From Thalassospira profundimaris (GTDB lineage Bacteria; Pseudomonadota; Alphaproteobacteria; Rhodospirillales; Thalassospiraceae), in contig NZ_JPWI01000001.1 of assembly GCF_003326795.1 (NCBI RefSeq), forward strand, positions 868,001-932,000: a DNA stretch of 64,000 nt. The letters are read 5' to 3'. Positions 18,401 through 26,397 of the stretch are shown one piece after another (the first letter of the stretch is position 1; the number at the start of each line of letters is the position of its first letter). Under the pieces are notes generated by a model that was given only the letters and a program-made list of their open reading frames with translations, was not told the origin of the DNA and did no database searches. The position numbers were made by a program, and so were the translations under genes.

Positions 18401-18886
18401 TATGCCGAATACCGAAGCCACCACGCCGACGTTTCTATTCTGCCGACCCCGGTCTTTTTCTACGGGATGACCCAGAACCAGGAAATTTCGGTTGATCTGG
18501 AAAAGGGCAAAACCCTTGTGATCCGTTATCTGGCGACGTCGGAATTCGGTGACGAGGAAGGCCATCGTACGGTGTTCTTCGAGCTGAACGGCCAGCCGCG
18601 GACGGTCAAGGTTGCCGACAAGACACTGGCTGCGTCCGGCAAGGCGCGACCAAAAGCCGAAGATGGCAACAAACTTCACATTGCGGCCCCGATGCCGGGT
18701 CTTGTGGTCGAGGTGCATGTTGCCGAAGGCCAGAAGGTCAAGGCTGGGGATGTGATGTGCTCGCTTGAAGCCATGAAAATGGAAACCGCAGTTCATGCGG
18801 AAAAGGACGGTGTGGTGGCAAAAATCCACGCACCGGCCGGTACACAGGTCGACAGCAAGGACTTGCTGGTCGAATTGAAGGAGTAA
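15419..18886 (+). CDS. pyc: Pyruvate carboxylase
   Basis: Biotin enzyme that carboxylates pyruvate to oxaloacetate using ATP and bicarbonate. 1155 residues, the usual length for the single-chain form. Domains: biotin carboxylase (about 1-455; glycine loop GGGGRGMRV, FIEVNPRIQVEHTVTE), carboxyltransferase (about 540-820; TTMRDAHQSLLATR around 546-559, ECWGGATFDVAMRFL), the conserved C-terminal carboxylase domain, and a biotinyl domain with the acceptor K1120 in EAMKMET. ATG 15419 is 10 nt after AGGAG; GTG 15413 in frame (4 nt after) is an alternative. glcD starts only 7 bp after the stop, so pyc probably leads a pyc-glcDEF operon. Confidence 0.97.
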   Translation: MTRSAPKRIRKLLVANRGEIAIRVLRAANELGIRTVAIFSDEDRFALHRFKADESYAVGKGNKPIRAYLDIEDILRVARDADVDAIHPGYGFLSENPEFADACAEAGIQFIGPDSDVMRLLGNKVSARNLAESAGVPVMPASSALPEDMKEVTRIAEKIGYPLMLKASWGGGGRGMRVIENGKDLSNQVLAARREAEAAFGNGEVYFEKLIRRARHVEVQLLGDTHGTLVHLYERDCSVQRRNQKVVERAPAPYLNDEQRQEICDAAIRLGTAANYVNAGTVEFLMDVDTSKFYFIEVNPRIQVEHTVTECVTGFDLVKAQILIAQGGRIGFPSETGIPWQDKIKLRDHALQCRITTENPENNFVPDYGIIKVYRGANGFGIRLDGGTAYSGAVITPFYDSMLEKVTAWGSTPREAVDRMDRALREFRIRGVATNLAFLENLINHPKFRAGEYTTRFIDETPDLFKFVRRRDRATRLLRFIGEVAVNGNPEVEGRIVPTNLHDPVMPKSIDLGEIRPGTKQKLDQLGAEGFSRWMKDQERVLITDTTMRDAHQSLLATRMRTYDMLEIAPYYAHGLPELFSLECWGGATFDVAMRFLKEDPWDRLVKLRERVPNILTQMLLRASNAVGYTNYPDNAVDYFVKQAAEHGMDVFRVFDSLNWVENMKVAMESVLKTDKLCEATICYTGDIYDKNRPKYNLDYYVNMARELEKSGAHILGLKDMAGVLRPAAATELIKALKDTVNIPIHFHTHDTSGISAATVIAAIDAGVDAVDAAMDSMSGLTSQPSLGSIANNYIGQPRDPGLKTEALKEVSTYWEQVRRYYAGFESDIRSGTSDVYVHEMPGGQYTNLRQQARALGIEDRWPEVSKAYAAVNKMFGDVVKVTPSSKVVGDMALMMVTSGLSEEDVLDPKKDIAFPDSVISFFRGEIGQPVGGFPPALQRKVLKGAEALTDRPGKSLPPIDFEATRKEVEKKTHRNISDAEVASYVMYPKVFLDYAEYRSHHADVSILPTPVFFYGMTQNQEISVDLEKGKTLVIRYLATSEFGDEEGHRTVFFELNGQPRTVKVADKTLAASGKARPKAEDGNKLHIAAPMPGLVVEVHVAEGQKVKAGDVMCSLEAMKMETAVHAEKDGVVAKIHAPAGTQVDSKDLLVELKE

Positions 18887-18893
18887 ACGACCG

Positions 18894-20387
18894 ATGCTTA
18901 GGATGCCTGAGCCGAACCCGAACACACTTGCGCGACGCAAGGACATTATTGCCGCCATGCGCGAAATTGTTCCGGCAACTGGTGGCGTGATCGTCGATGA
19001 GGATCAGCTCAGGCCCTATGAATGTGACGGGTTGATGGCCTATCGCCAGCTGCCCATGATTGTGGTCCTGCCCGAGAATACCGGGCAGGTCGCAGCCATT
19101 CTGAAATATTGTCATACAAATAAAATTCGCGTTGTTCCGCGGGGTGCCGGTACCGGTTTGTCTGGTGGGGCATTGCCGATGGCGGATGCGATTACCATTA
19201 GTATGATGAAATTCAATCGCGTGCTCGAGATCGACTGGGATAATCGCGCGGCTGTGGTGCAGCCCGGCGTGACCAATCTGGGCATCACGCGTGCAGTTGA
19301 ACATAAAGGGTTCTATTACGCACCCGATCCGTCCAGCCAGATTGCCTGTTCAATTGGCGGAAATATTGCCGAGAATTCAGGTGGTGTGCATTCCCTGAAA
19401 TACGGCCTTACGACCAATAATGTCCTTGGTCTTGAGATGGTCACGATCGAAGGTGAAATCCTTCGCATCGGTGGCAAGGGCCTTGATCAGAGCGGATATG
19501 ACCTTTTGGGGATCATCACCGGTTCCGAAGGCCTTTTGGGGATCGTGACCGAAGTGACGGTACGCATCTTGCGCAAACCGGAAACCGCGCGTGCATTGCT
19601 TCTGGGCTTTAATAGCAGCGAGGCCGGTGGCAATTGCGTTGCCAAGATCATTGCGGATGGCATTATTCCTGGCGGTCTTGAAATGATGGATGCCCCGGCG
19701 ATCAAGGCGACCGAGGACTTTGTTCATGCGGGTTACCCGCTTGATGTCGAGGCATTGCTGCTTGTTGAACTTGACGGACCAAAAGTCGAAGTCGATTACC
19801 TGATCGAAAAGGTCGGCGCGATCGCCAGGGATTGCGGTGCTGTCTATTCGCGTATTTCCGAAAGCGAGGAAGAACGCCTTCTGTTCTGGTCAGGCCGCAA
19901 GAACGCCTTTCCCGCGATTGGCCGTATTTCGCCCGATTATATGTGCATGGACGGTACCATCCCGCGTGCCCGCCTTGCCGAAGTTCTGACCGGTATGCAG
20001 GTCCTGTCGCAGCGCCACGGCCTGCGCGTTGCCAATGTTTTCCATGCCGGTGACGGCAATTTGCATCCGCTGATCATGTTTGATGCCAATCAGCCCGGTG
20101 AACTGGAACGTGCCGAAGAATTCGGCGCAGATATCCTGAAGCTTTGCGTTGAAGTGGGGGGCGTTTTGTCTGGCGAGCACGGCATTGGTGTCGAGAAGCG
20201 CGATCTGATGCCCGAAATGTTCACTGAAGATGACATGAAGCATCAGGAACGTCTGAAACTGGCGTTTGATGAGGATGAGCTTCTGAACCCCGGCAAGGTA
20301 TTCCCGACCCTGCATGGTTGCGGCGAACTCAAAACCCTGCATGCGCGTGAAGTTGCAAACAAGTTCCCCGATATTCCGCGCTTCTAG
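18894..20387 (+). CDS. glcD: Glycolate oxidase subunit GlcD (FAD-linked)
   Basis: 497 residues, the expected length. FAD-binding type-4 (PCMH) domain with the PRGAGTGLSGGALP loop (about residues 83-96) and a C-terminal oxidase domain with FHAGDGNLHP and SGEHGIG signatures. With GlcE and GlcF it forms the membrane-associated enzyme oxidising glycolate to glyoxylate and passing electrons to quinone. ATG 18894 has AAGGAG 10 nt upstream; the in-frame ATG at 18903 is an alternative. A D-lactate dehydrogenase of the same family is possible, but the complete glcDEF order favours glycolate (or a related 2-hydroxyacid). Confidence 0.94.
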   Translation: MLRMPEPNPNTLARRKDIIAAMREIVPATGGVIVDEDQLRPYECDGLMAYRQLPMIVVLPENTGQVAAILKYCHTNKIRVVPRGAGTGLSGGALPMADAITISMMKFNRVLEIDWDNRAAVVQPGVTNLGITRAVEHKGFYYAPDPSSQIACSIGGNIAENSGGVHSLKYGLTTNNVLGLEMVTIEGEILRIGGKGLDQSGYDLLGIITGSEGLLGIVTEVTVRILRKPETARALLLGFNSSEAGGNCVAKIIADGIIPGGLEMMDAPAIKATEDFVHAGYPLDVEALLLVELDGPKVEVDYLIEKVGAIARDCGAVYSRISESEEERLLFWSGRKNAFPAIGRISPDYMCMDGTIPRARLAEVLTGMQVLSQRHGLRVANVFHAGDGNLHPLIMFDANQPGELERAEEFGADILKLCVEVGGVLSGEHGIGVEKRDLMPEMFTEDDMKHQERLKLAFDEDELLNPGKVFPTLHGCGELKTLHAREVANKFPDIPRF

Positions 20388-20475
20388 GCCCGGCCGATAA
20401 ACAACAAGAAAAATCCTGTCACCGGTTCCCGCAGTCCGGTCGGCAAGGATCAAGAGAGGAAGAGAGAGAACCACA

Positions 20476-21717
20476 ATGACGGAAGTCATATCCCCCACCA
20501 CGCCAGAACAGCTGCGTGATGCCATTGGTTGGGCTGTTGATGCCAAAAAGCCGCTGGAAGTGATCGGATCGGGTAGCAAACGGGCATATGGGCATGCGGT
20601 TGCTGCCGACCATGTTCTGGATCTGTCAAAATTGACCGGGGTCCTGTTTTACGAGCCCGAAGAACTGGTGCTTTCTGTCCGTGCAGGAACGTCGCTTGCC
20701 GAAATTCAGGCGATCCTGCGCGAAAAGAATCAGCAATTCCACTTTGAGACCGGAAATTTTCCAGCCCTCCTTGCCGATGATGTCGCGCAGAATGCCGGGA
20801 CGATTGGCGGTCTGATCGCAACCAATCTGTCGGGACCGCGCCGGATCAAGGTTGGAGCCGCACGCGATCACCTGTTGGGGTTTGAGGCCGTCAGTGGTCG
20901 CGGCGAGGATTTCAAATCCGGCGGACGGGTGATGAAAAACGTCACCGGTTTTGATCTTTCAAAACTTATGTCGGGATCGTTCGGGACACTTGGTGTGATG
21001 CATACCATCACCATGAAGGTGATGCCGTGCGACGAGAAAGCTCGGACTGTTCTGATTGCCTGCAATGATCCTGAGCGTGCCGGAATGGCAATGAACCGTG
21101 CGATGGGCAGTGAAAACGAAGTCTCGGCGGCGGCATGGGTTGCGGCCGAAGATGTGGCGAGGTTCGGCATTGATGTCGCGTCTGCAATGGGCACCGGCCT
21201 TGTTGCACTTCGGGTCGAGGGACCGGCGCCGTCTGTTGCTTGGCGCTGCGAAGCCCTGCGCAAACTGTTGGCCGAATTTGGTGCCAGCGAAGAGTTGCAT
21301 ACGACAAATAGCGCAACGTTCTGGAAGGTGGTTGCGGATGTTGCACCCTATGGCGGTTCGTCAGGGATGCTGTGGCGCGTATCAGGCCCGCCAGCATCCG
21401 GTGGTGTTCTTGCCGCAAAGCTTGCCGCCCGGACTGGCGGCAAGGTGATGATGGACTGGGCGGGGGCGCAAATATGGCTGCGTCTGGACGGATCGGATGC
21501 GATGGCCGGTACAGTGCGTCAGATTGCCCAATCACAAAATGGTCAGGCTGTTCTTGTTCGCGCACCTGCCGATCTGCGTGCAGAGGTGCCGGTTTTCCAT
21601 CCCGAAGACCCTGCACTGGCGCGGATTAACCGCAAAATTCGGGATAATTTCGATCCCGTCGGTATCCTTAATCCGGGACGGATGCACCTGAATATTACGG
21701 AAGGGGGGCAGGTATAA
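20476..21717 (+). CDS. glcE: Glycolate oxidase subunit GlcE (FAD-binding)
   Basis: 413 residues. It carries an FAD-binding type-4 domain in its first half (GTIGGLIATNLSGPRR and GGRVMKNVTGFDLSKL are characteristic of GlcE) and the short C-terminal region ending NPGRMHLN. ATG 20476 follows a purine-rich ribosome site (GAGGAAGAGAGAG) in an 88-bp gap after glcD. Its stop overlaps the glcF start in TAATG, so the two are translationally coupled. Confidence 0.94.
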   Translation: MTEVISPTTPEQLRDAIGWAVDAKKPLEVIGSGSKRAYGHAVAADHVLDLSKLTGVLFYEPEELVLSVRAGTSLAEIQAILREKNQQFHFETGNFPALLADDVAQNAGTIGGLIATNLSGPRRIKVGAARDHLLGFEAVSGRGEDFKSGGRVMKNVTGFDLSKLMSGSFGTLGVMHTITMKVMPCDEKARTVLIACNDPERAGMAMNRAMGSENEVSAAAWVAAEDVARFGIDVASAMGTGLVALRVEGPAPSVAWRCEALRKLLAEFGASEELHTTNSATFWKVVADVAPYGGSSGMLWRVSGPPASGGVLAAKLAARTGGKVMMDWAGAQIWLRLDGSDAMAGTVRQIAQSQNGQAVLVRAPADLRAEVPVFHPEDPALARINRKIRDNFDPVGILNPGRMHLNITEGGQV

Positions 21718-23042
21718 TGCAGACCAATTTTAGCGCCGCCCGTCTTGCGGACCCGATGATTGCCGAAAGCGAGCAGATCCTGCGCAAATGTGTGCATTGC
21801 GGGTTCTGTACGGCAACATGCCCGACCTTTGTGACCCTTGGGGACGAACTCGATAGTCCGCGCGGGCGGATCTATCTGATCAAGGATATGCTGGAAAATG
21901 ACAAACCGGCAACAGATCGGGTGGTCAAACATCTTGATCGTTGCCTGTCCTGTCTTTCCTGCACCAGCACCTGTCCGTCCGGTGTCGATTACATGCATCT
22001 GATCGATAATGCGCGGGCCCATATCGAAGAAAACTATCAGCGTCCCCTTGGGGACCGGTTGCTGCGCAAATTACTTGCGCTTGTTGTGCCAAACCCGACC
22101 CTGTTCCGTCTTTCAATGATCGGGGCGAAGCTGGCGGCACCGTTTGCGGGCCTCATGCCCGGACGTCTCAAGGGCATGGTGAAAATGGGGGCGCGACATA
22201 TGCCGCCGCCAAGCTGGGTCGACAAGCCACAGATCATTCCGGCCATTGGAACGCGCAAGGGCCGGGTCGCAATCCTGACGGGATGTGCGCAACAGGTCCT
22301 TGAAACCGAGATCAACGAATCGACAGTTCGTCTATTGACGCGCCTCGGGATCGAAGTCGTTGTTGCCAAGGGTGCCGGATGCTGCGGGTCGCTTGTGCAT
22401 CATATGGGCAAGGAAGATAAATCGCATCATCAGGCCAAGGGCAATATTGATGCCTGGAGTGCGGAAATCGCAGGCGAAGGCCTTGATGCAATTGTGATTA
22501 CGGCTTCGGGCTGTGGCACGACAGTCAAGGATTACGGTCATATGCTGCGCCTTGATAAGGCCTATGCAGCCAAGGCGGCCAAGGTGTCGGAACTGGCCAA
22601 GGACATCACCGAATATCTGGCAGAGCTTGATGTTGATGGTGCTGTGTTTGCCAAGGCATCGCATGGAAGTCCGCGGGTGGCCTATCATTCGGCCTGTTCG
22701 ATGCAACATGGCCAAAACATCACGCGTCCGCCGCGCGATCTTTTGAAAAAGGCCGGATATGATGTGGTCGAGATTGCCGAAGGCCATCTTTGCTGCGGGT
22801 CTGCTGGTGTTTACAACCTGTTGCAGCCTGAAATCGCGGGCAAGCTTCAGGAACGCAAGCGCGGCAATATCCGTGCAACCCGGCCTGATCTGGTTGCGAC
22901 CGGTAATATCGGATGTATGGTTCAGATCGAAACAGACGATCTGAAAGTCATTCACACCGTCCAGCTTCTTGACTGGGCAGCAGGTGGGCCGGTTCCTGCA
23001 AAGCTTCAGGACCGTTTTGCGGAAGTTACACCGGCATTATAA
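21717..23042 (+). CDS. glcF: Glycolate oxidase iron-sulfur subunit GlcF
   Basis: 441 residues. Two ferredoxin-type cysteine motifs near the N-terminus (CVHCGFCTATCPTF at about residues 26-39 and CLSCLSCTSTCPSG at about 77-90) bind two 4Fe-4S clusters. Two CCG-type cysteine-rich domains follow (GAGCCGSLVHHMG and EGHLCCGSAGVYNL). It carries electrons from the flavin subunits GlcD and GlcE to the quinone pool. The start overlaps the glcE stop by one base and the gene ends the operon before a strong terminator. No glcG or glcB follows, unlike E. coli. Confidence 0.95.
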   Translation: MQTNFSAARLADPMIAESEQILRKCVHCGFCTATCPTFVTLGDELDSPRGRIYLIKDMLENDKPATDRVVKHLDRCLSCLSCTSTCPSGVDYMHLIDNARAHIEENYQRPLGDRLLRKLLALVVPNPTLFRLSMIGAKLAAPFAGLMPGRLKGMVKMGARHMPPPSWVDKPQIIPAIGTRKGRVAILTGCAQQVLETEINESTVRLLTRLGIEVVVAKGAGCCGSLVHHMGKEDKSHHQAKGNIDAWSAEIAGEGLDAIVITASGCGTTVKDYGHMLRLDKAYAAKAAKVSELAKDITEYLAELDVDGAVFAKASHGSPRVAYHSACSMQHGQNITRPPRDLLKKAGYDVVEIAEGHLCCGSAGVYNLLQPEIAGKLQERKRGNIRATRPDLVATGNIGCMVQIETDDLKVIHTVQLLDWAAGGPVPAKLQDRFAEVTPAL

Positions 23043-23072
23043 AGACCGGCGGTATTCGGGTCCAAAAACAGA

Positions 23073-23105
23073 AAAGACGACAGGCCAACCTGTCGTCTTT
23101 TTATT
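23073..23105. terminator. Bidirectional terminator after glcF
   Basis: A perfect 12-bp stem (23073-23084 with 23089-23100) and a CCAA loop, followed by TTTTTATTTT. It serves the convergent glcF and 23136 genes. Confidence 0.9.
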
Positions 23106-23135
23106 TTCGCGGGTATTTCTTGTGGCGCGACGTGC

Positions 23136-23435
23136 CTAGACGTCTTTGCCCAACAGGCTTTGCGCGATGCCCTCGGCCGCGGAACCTTCGCTGCTGTCTT
23201 CGGCATAGGCCGCGGTCTTCTCGCGAATCCACTCGATGGCGGCAGCATCATCAATTTCGACTTTCTTGGCGACAAGGGCGAGGATCGCCTCAATCGCAAG
23301 AACGTGGGATGCCACATTATTTACAGCGACATGCAGATCATCGATATGCCGAGAAGCCGCTTCGGACATTTCGCCGAGTTCACCGGACAGTTTCTGGATC
23401 AGTTCCTGAATCTCGTCAATCGAGGCATTGCTCAT
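23136..23435 (-). CDS. Small helical protein of unknown function (99 aa)
   Basis: No family recognised. The first 75 residues look entirely alpha-helical with heptad-like hydrophobic spacing (IDEIQELIQKLSGELGEM; HIDDLHVAVNNVASHVLAIE), so a short coiled coil or helical bundle is likely. The acidic tail (AEDSSEGSAAEG) is probably flexible. There is no signal peptide. ATG 23435 has AGGAG well placed upstream. It is divergent from pstS with about 415 bp between them, and a terminator sits downstream. No evidence ties it to phosphate or glycolate metabolism. Confidence 0.75.
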   Translation of the reverse strand: MSNASIDEIQELIQKLSGELGEMSEAASRHIDDLHVAVNNVASHVLAIEAILALVAKKVEIDDAAAIEWIREKTAAYAEDSSEGSAAEGIAQSLLGKDV

Positions 23436-23739
23436 GTCGTTCTCCTGTTATGGCCGCACCAGAAACGGGCACGACGTATTTGTTGTCCCTGAATGCACAG
23501 TTGCTTGGAATGGCGGACATGTAAAGAGGCTGGCGGGATTTTATCCATCGCACGGCAGCAGCGACCGGGCAGGCCGACCTCGGGATGAGCGATTGTGACA
23601 GTTTTTGTTACAGTCTGTCGTAAAACAACAGAAAAGAGCCGGGGAAGGTCAAGAAACCGGCGTTTCAGGGTGTCGGGCGAAATCATACAAGTCATTGTTT
23701 TATATTGATTATATATCGAATTTTGACCGCGTTGATACG

Positions 23740-23772
23740 TTGTCACATAACGTTAACAAAAGCGACACAATA
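23740..23772 (+). promoter_or_regulatory. Pho box upstream of pstS
   Basis: Three consecutive 11-bp direct repeats, TTGTCACATAA, CGTTAACAAAA and GCGACACAATA, sharing ACANAA-like ends. The 11-bp periodicity and TGTCAC core match PhoB-binding sites. The block ends 79 bp before the pstS ATG, consistent with phosphate-starvation activation by the PhoB encoded at the end of this cluster. Confidence 0.7.
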
Positions 23773-23851
23773 CCGTAAGCACCCAGCGTTAGAGTCCGCC
23801 TCGCAGATCGTTGCACCGTTCCGAAGTGGAACAACCATTGGGGAATATACC

Positions 23852-24883
23852 ATGAAGAAGACTCTTGCTGTTGCGGCGCTGATGAGCGTTGCCTTTGCTG
23901 GCGCTGCCCAGGCACGCGACCAGATTCGTATCGTTGGTTCGTCCACCGTTTTCCCGTTTGCAACCGCAGTTGCAGAAGAATTCGGTAAAACCACCTCGTT
24001 CAAAACCCCGGTTATTGAATCGACCGGTTCTGGCGGTGGTCTGAAGCTTTTCTGTGCAGGTGTTGGCGAACAGCATCCGGACATCACCAACGCTTCGCGT
24101 CGCATCAAGAAGTCCGAAGTTGAAACTTGCGCCAAGAACGGCATTTCTGAAGTTACCGAAGTCAAAGTCGGCTTCGACGGTATCGTTCTGTCGAACTCGA
24201 ACGAAGCTCCGCTGCTGGATCTGACCAAAGAACAGATCTTCCTGGCTCTGGCTAAAACCGTTCCTTCCAAAGACGGCAAGTCGCTGGTTGATAACTTCTA
24301 CAGCACCTGGTCGGAAATTGATCCGAGCCTTCCGAACGTGAAAATCGAAGTTCTCGGCCCGCCGCCGACCTCCGGTACCCGTGATGCCTTCACCGAGCTG
24401 GTACTTGAAGAAGCTTGCGACGAGTTCGCTGTTATTGCCGACCTCAAGAAATCCAACAAAGATCAGCACAAAGCAGTTTGCGCTGGTGTGCGTGAAGACG
24501 GTGCCTATGTCGAAGCTGGTGAGAACGACAACCTGATCGTTCAGAAGCTCGAAGCAAACCATGATGCACTTGGCATCTTCGGTTTCTCGTTCCTTGACCA
24601 GAACGGCGACAAGCTTCAGGGTTCCCTGATTGCTGGTGTTGCACCGACCTTCGAAGCAATCTCGGCTGGTGACTATCCGGTATCGCGTTCGCTTTACTTC
24701 TACGTAAAGAACGCACATGTCGGCACCATCCCGGGCATCAAAGAATATCTGGCTGAATTCACCTCGGAAAAAGCATTCGGTGACGAAGGTTACCTTGCTG
24801 ACCGTGGCCTGATCCCGATGGCCGCGAGCGAGCGTGAAGCTGTCCGTAATGCTGCGACGAACCTTTCGCCGCTGAGCATGTAA
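23852..24883 (+). CDS. pstS: Phosphate ABC transporter, periplasmic binding protein PstS
   Basis: 343 residues. Signal peptide MKKTLAVAALMSVAFAGAAQA followed by the mature protein (RDQIRIVGSSTVFPFA). The phosphate-contacting loops GSSTVFPF, STGSGGGLK and GPPTSGTRDAF are present. It captures periplasmic phosphate for PstCAB. The start is ATG 23852, which gives the signal peptide; the open frame extends upstream through the Pho box and cannot be coding there. An attenuator-like hairpin follows, so pstS is probably made in excess over the membrane components. Confidence 0.96.
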   Translation: MKKTLAVAALMSVAFAGAAQARDQIRIVGSSTVFPFATAVAEEFGKTTSFKTPVIESTGSGGGLKLFCAGVGEQHPDITNASRRIKKSEVETCAKNGISEVTEVKVGFDGIVLSNSNEAPLLDLTKEQIFLALAKTVPSKDGKSLVDNFYSTWSEIDPSLPNVKIEVLGPPPTSGTRDAFTELVLEEACDEFAVIADLKKSNKDQHKAVCAGVREDGAYVEAGENDNLIVQKLEANHDALGIFGFSFLDQNGDKLQGSLIAGVAPTFEAISAGDYPVSRSLYFYVKNAHVGTIPGIKEYLAEFTSEKAFGDEGYLADRGLIPMAASEREAVRNAATNLSPLSM

Positions 24884-24894
24884 CGTGATCTTTC

Positions 24895-24930
24895 AACCGA
24901 TGGCGGCTAATGCTGCCATCGGTTTCTTTG
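24895..24930 (+). terminator. Attenuator hairpin between pstS and pstC
   Basis: A 10-bp perfect stem (24895-24904 with 24915-24924), extendable by G-C pairs over a short loop, followed by TTTCTTTGTTT. Lying inside the operon, it probably ends most transcripts after pstS. Confidence 0.75.
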
Positions 24931-25017
24931 TTTCCGCGCTTGATTAATTTATTGTTTTTGTCCTATTGGCCTCTCATCTGATTCCTACAGGTTCATCTGG
25001 CAAACGGATTTAACGTA

Positions 25018-26397
25018 ATGTCCCTGTCTTTCCTGTTGCTCGCGGTTGCTGCACTTTGTGCATTGTCCTTCTATTTCGGACGCCAGCGGGCCGTGGCCCT
25101 TTCGGGCGGACGGTACAGCAATCTTCATTCTCTTCCGGCTCATTACGGGACCTATGTGGCCCTGTGGTGCGGCCTGCCTGCATTGTTGCTGCTGCTTGTC
25201 TGGCATATCTTCCAGGGATCGATCATCGAAGCGATGATCATTGCCGAACTGCCTTCTGAAATTACCGGTGACTCCGGACAGCTGTCGCTTGCCCTGAACA
25301 GTATTTCACTGATCGCAGCGGATAATGGCCAGCATCTGACTGTCTCACCCGAAGTCATCGATGCCGGGCATCGTCTGGCAAATCTGCAGTCGATTGCAAA
25401 TGCGGCACTGGTCGTTGTAATGCTGACCGGTGCGTCGATCGGGGTGTCGCTTTCCTATCGTAAAATCTCGCCGGATTTGCGGGCACGTAACAATGTCGAA
25501 CGCATTTCCCGCTGGGTGATGATTGCCTGCTCGGCGATTGCGATCCTGTCGACGGTCGGTATCGTTTTCTCGTTGCTGTTCGAAGCCCTGCACTTCTTTA
25601 GCAAGATCAACCCGGTTGACTTCCTGTTTGGTCTGGAATGGAGCCCGCAAACGGCGATCCGTGCAGATCAGGTTGCATCCGACGGTGCGTTCGGCGCGAT
25701 CCCGCTTTTTGTCGGTACACTACTGATCACGATCATCGCCATGTGCGTTGCGGTGCCGGTCGGTTTGTTCTCTGCCATTTATATGGGCGAATATGCATCG
25801 TCGAAATTCCGTGCGGTTGCCAAGCCGGCGCTTGAAATTCTTGCGGGTGTTCCGACGGTTGTTTATGGCTTCTTTGCTGCCCTGACCGTTGCGCCGTTCC
25901 TTCGCAATAACGGTGCGATCCTTGGTCTTGATGTCAGCTCGGAAAGTGCCTTGGCAGCGGGCCTTGTCATGGGTGTCATGATCATTCCGTTCGTATCGTC
26001 GCTGTCTGATGATGTGATGTCACAGGTGCCGCAATCCTTGCGTGACGGGTCTTATGGTTTGGGCGCAACCAAATCTGAAACCATCCGTCATGTCATTTTC
26101 CCGGCGGCGCTGCCGGGGATTGTCGGGGCGGTTCTGCTGGCGGTTTCGCGTGCGATTGGTGAAACCATGATTGTTGTGATGGCAGCCGGTCTTGCCGCGA
26201 ACATGACTGTGAACCCGCTTCAGGCTGTGACCACTGTGACTGTCCAGATTGTCACGCTTCTGGTCGGTGACCAGGAATTTGACAGTGCAAAAACCCTCTC
26301 GGCCTTTGCGTTGGGGCTGGTTCTTTTCCTTGTCACCTTGGGCCTGAACGTATTTGCCCTTAAGGTAGTTCAGAAGTATCGCGAGAAATATGACTGA
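25018..26397 (+). CDS. pstC: Phosphate ABC transporter permease PstC
   Basis: 459 residues, longer than E. coli PstC (319), because of an N-terminal extension with two further membrane segments (about residues 1-22 and 45-65) and a loop, as is common in alphaproteobacteria. The permease core (about 225-450) contains the binding-protein-dependent transport motif with the EAA-like loop (LRDGSYGLGATKSETIRHV) and GETMIVVMAAG. It forms the inner-membrane channel with PstA. Its 3' end overlaps pstA by 8 bases. Confidence 0.94.
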   Translation: MSLSFLLLAVAALCALSFYFGRQRAVALSGGRYSNLHSLPAHYGTYVALWCGLPALLLLLVWHIFQGSIIEAMIIAELPSEITGDSGQLSLALNSISLIAADNGQHLTVSPEVIDAGHRLANLQSIANAALVVVMLTGASIGVSLSYRKISPDLRARNNVERISRWVMIACSAIAILSTVGIVFSLLFEALHFFSKINPVDFLFGLEWSPQTAIRADQVASDGAFGAIPLFVGTLLITIIAMCVAVPVGLFSAIYMGEYASSKFRAVAKPALEILAGVPTVVYGFFAALTVAPFLRNNGAILGLDVSSESALAAGLVMGVMIIPFVSSLSDDVMSQVPQSLRDGSYGLGATKSETIRHVIFPAALPGIVGAVLLAVSRAIGETMIVVMAAGLAANMTVNPLQAVTTVTVQIVTLLVGDQEFDSAKTLSAFALGLVLFLVTLGLNVFALKVVQKYREKYD

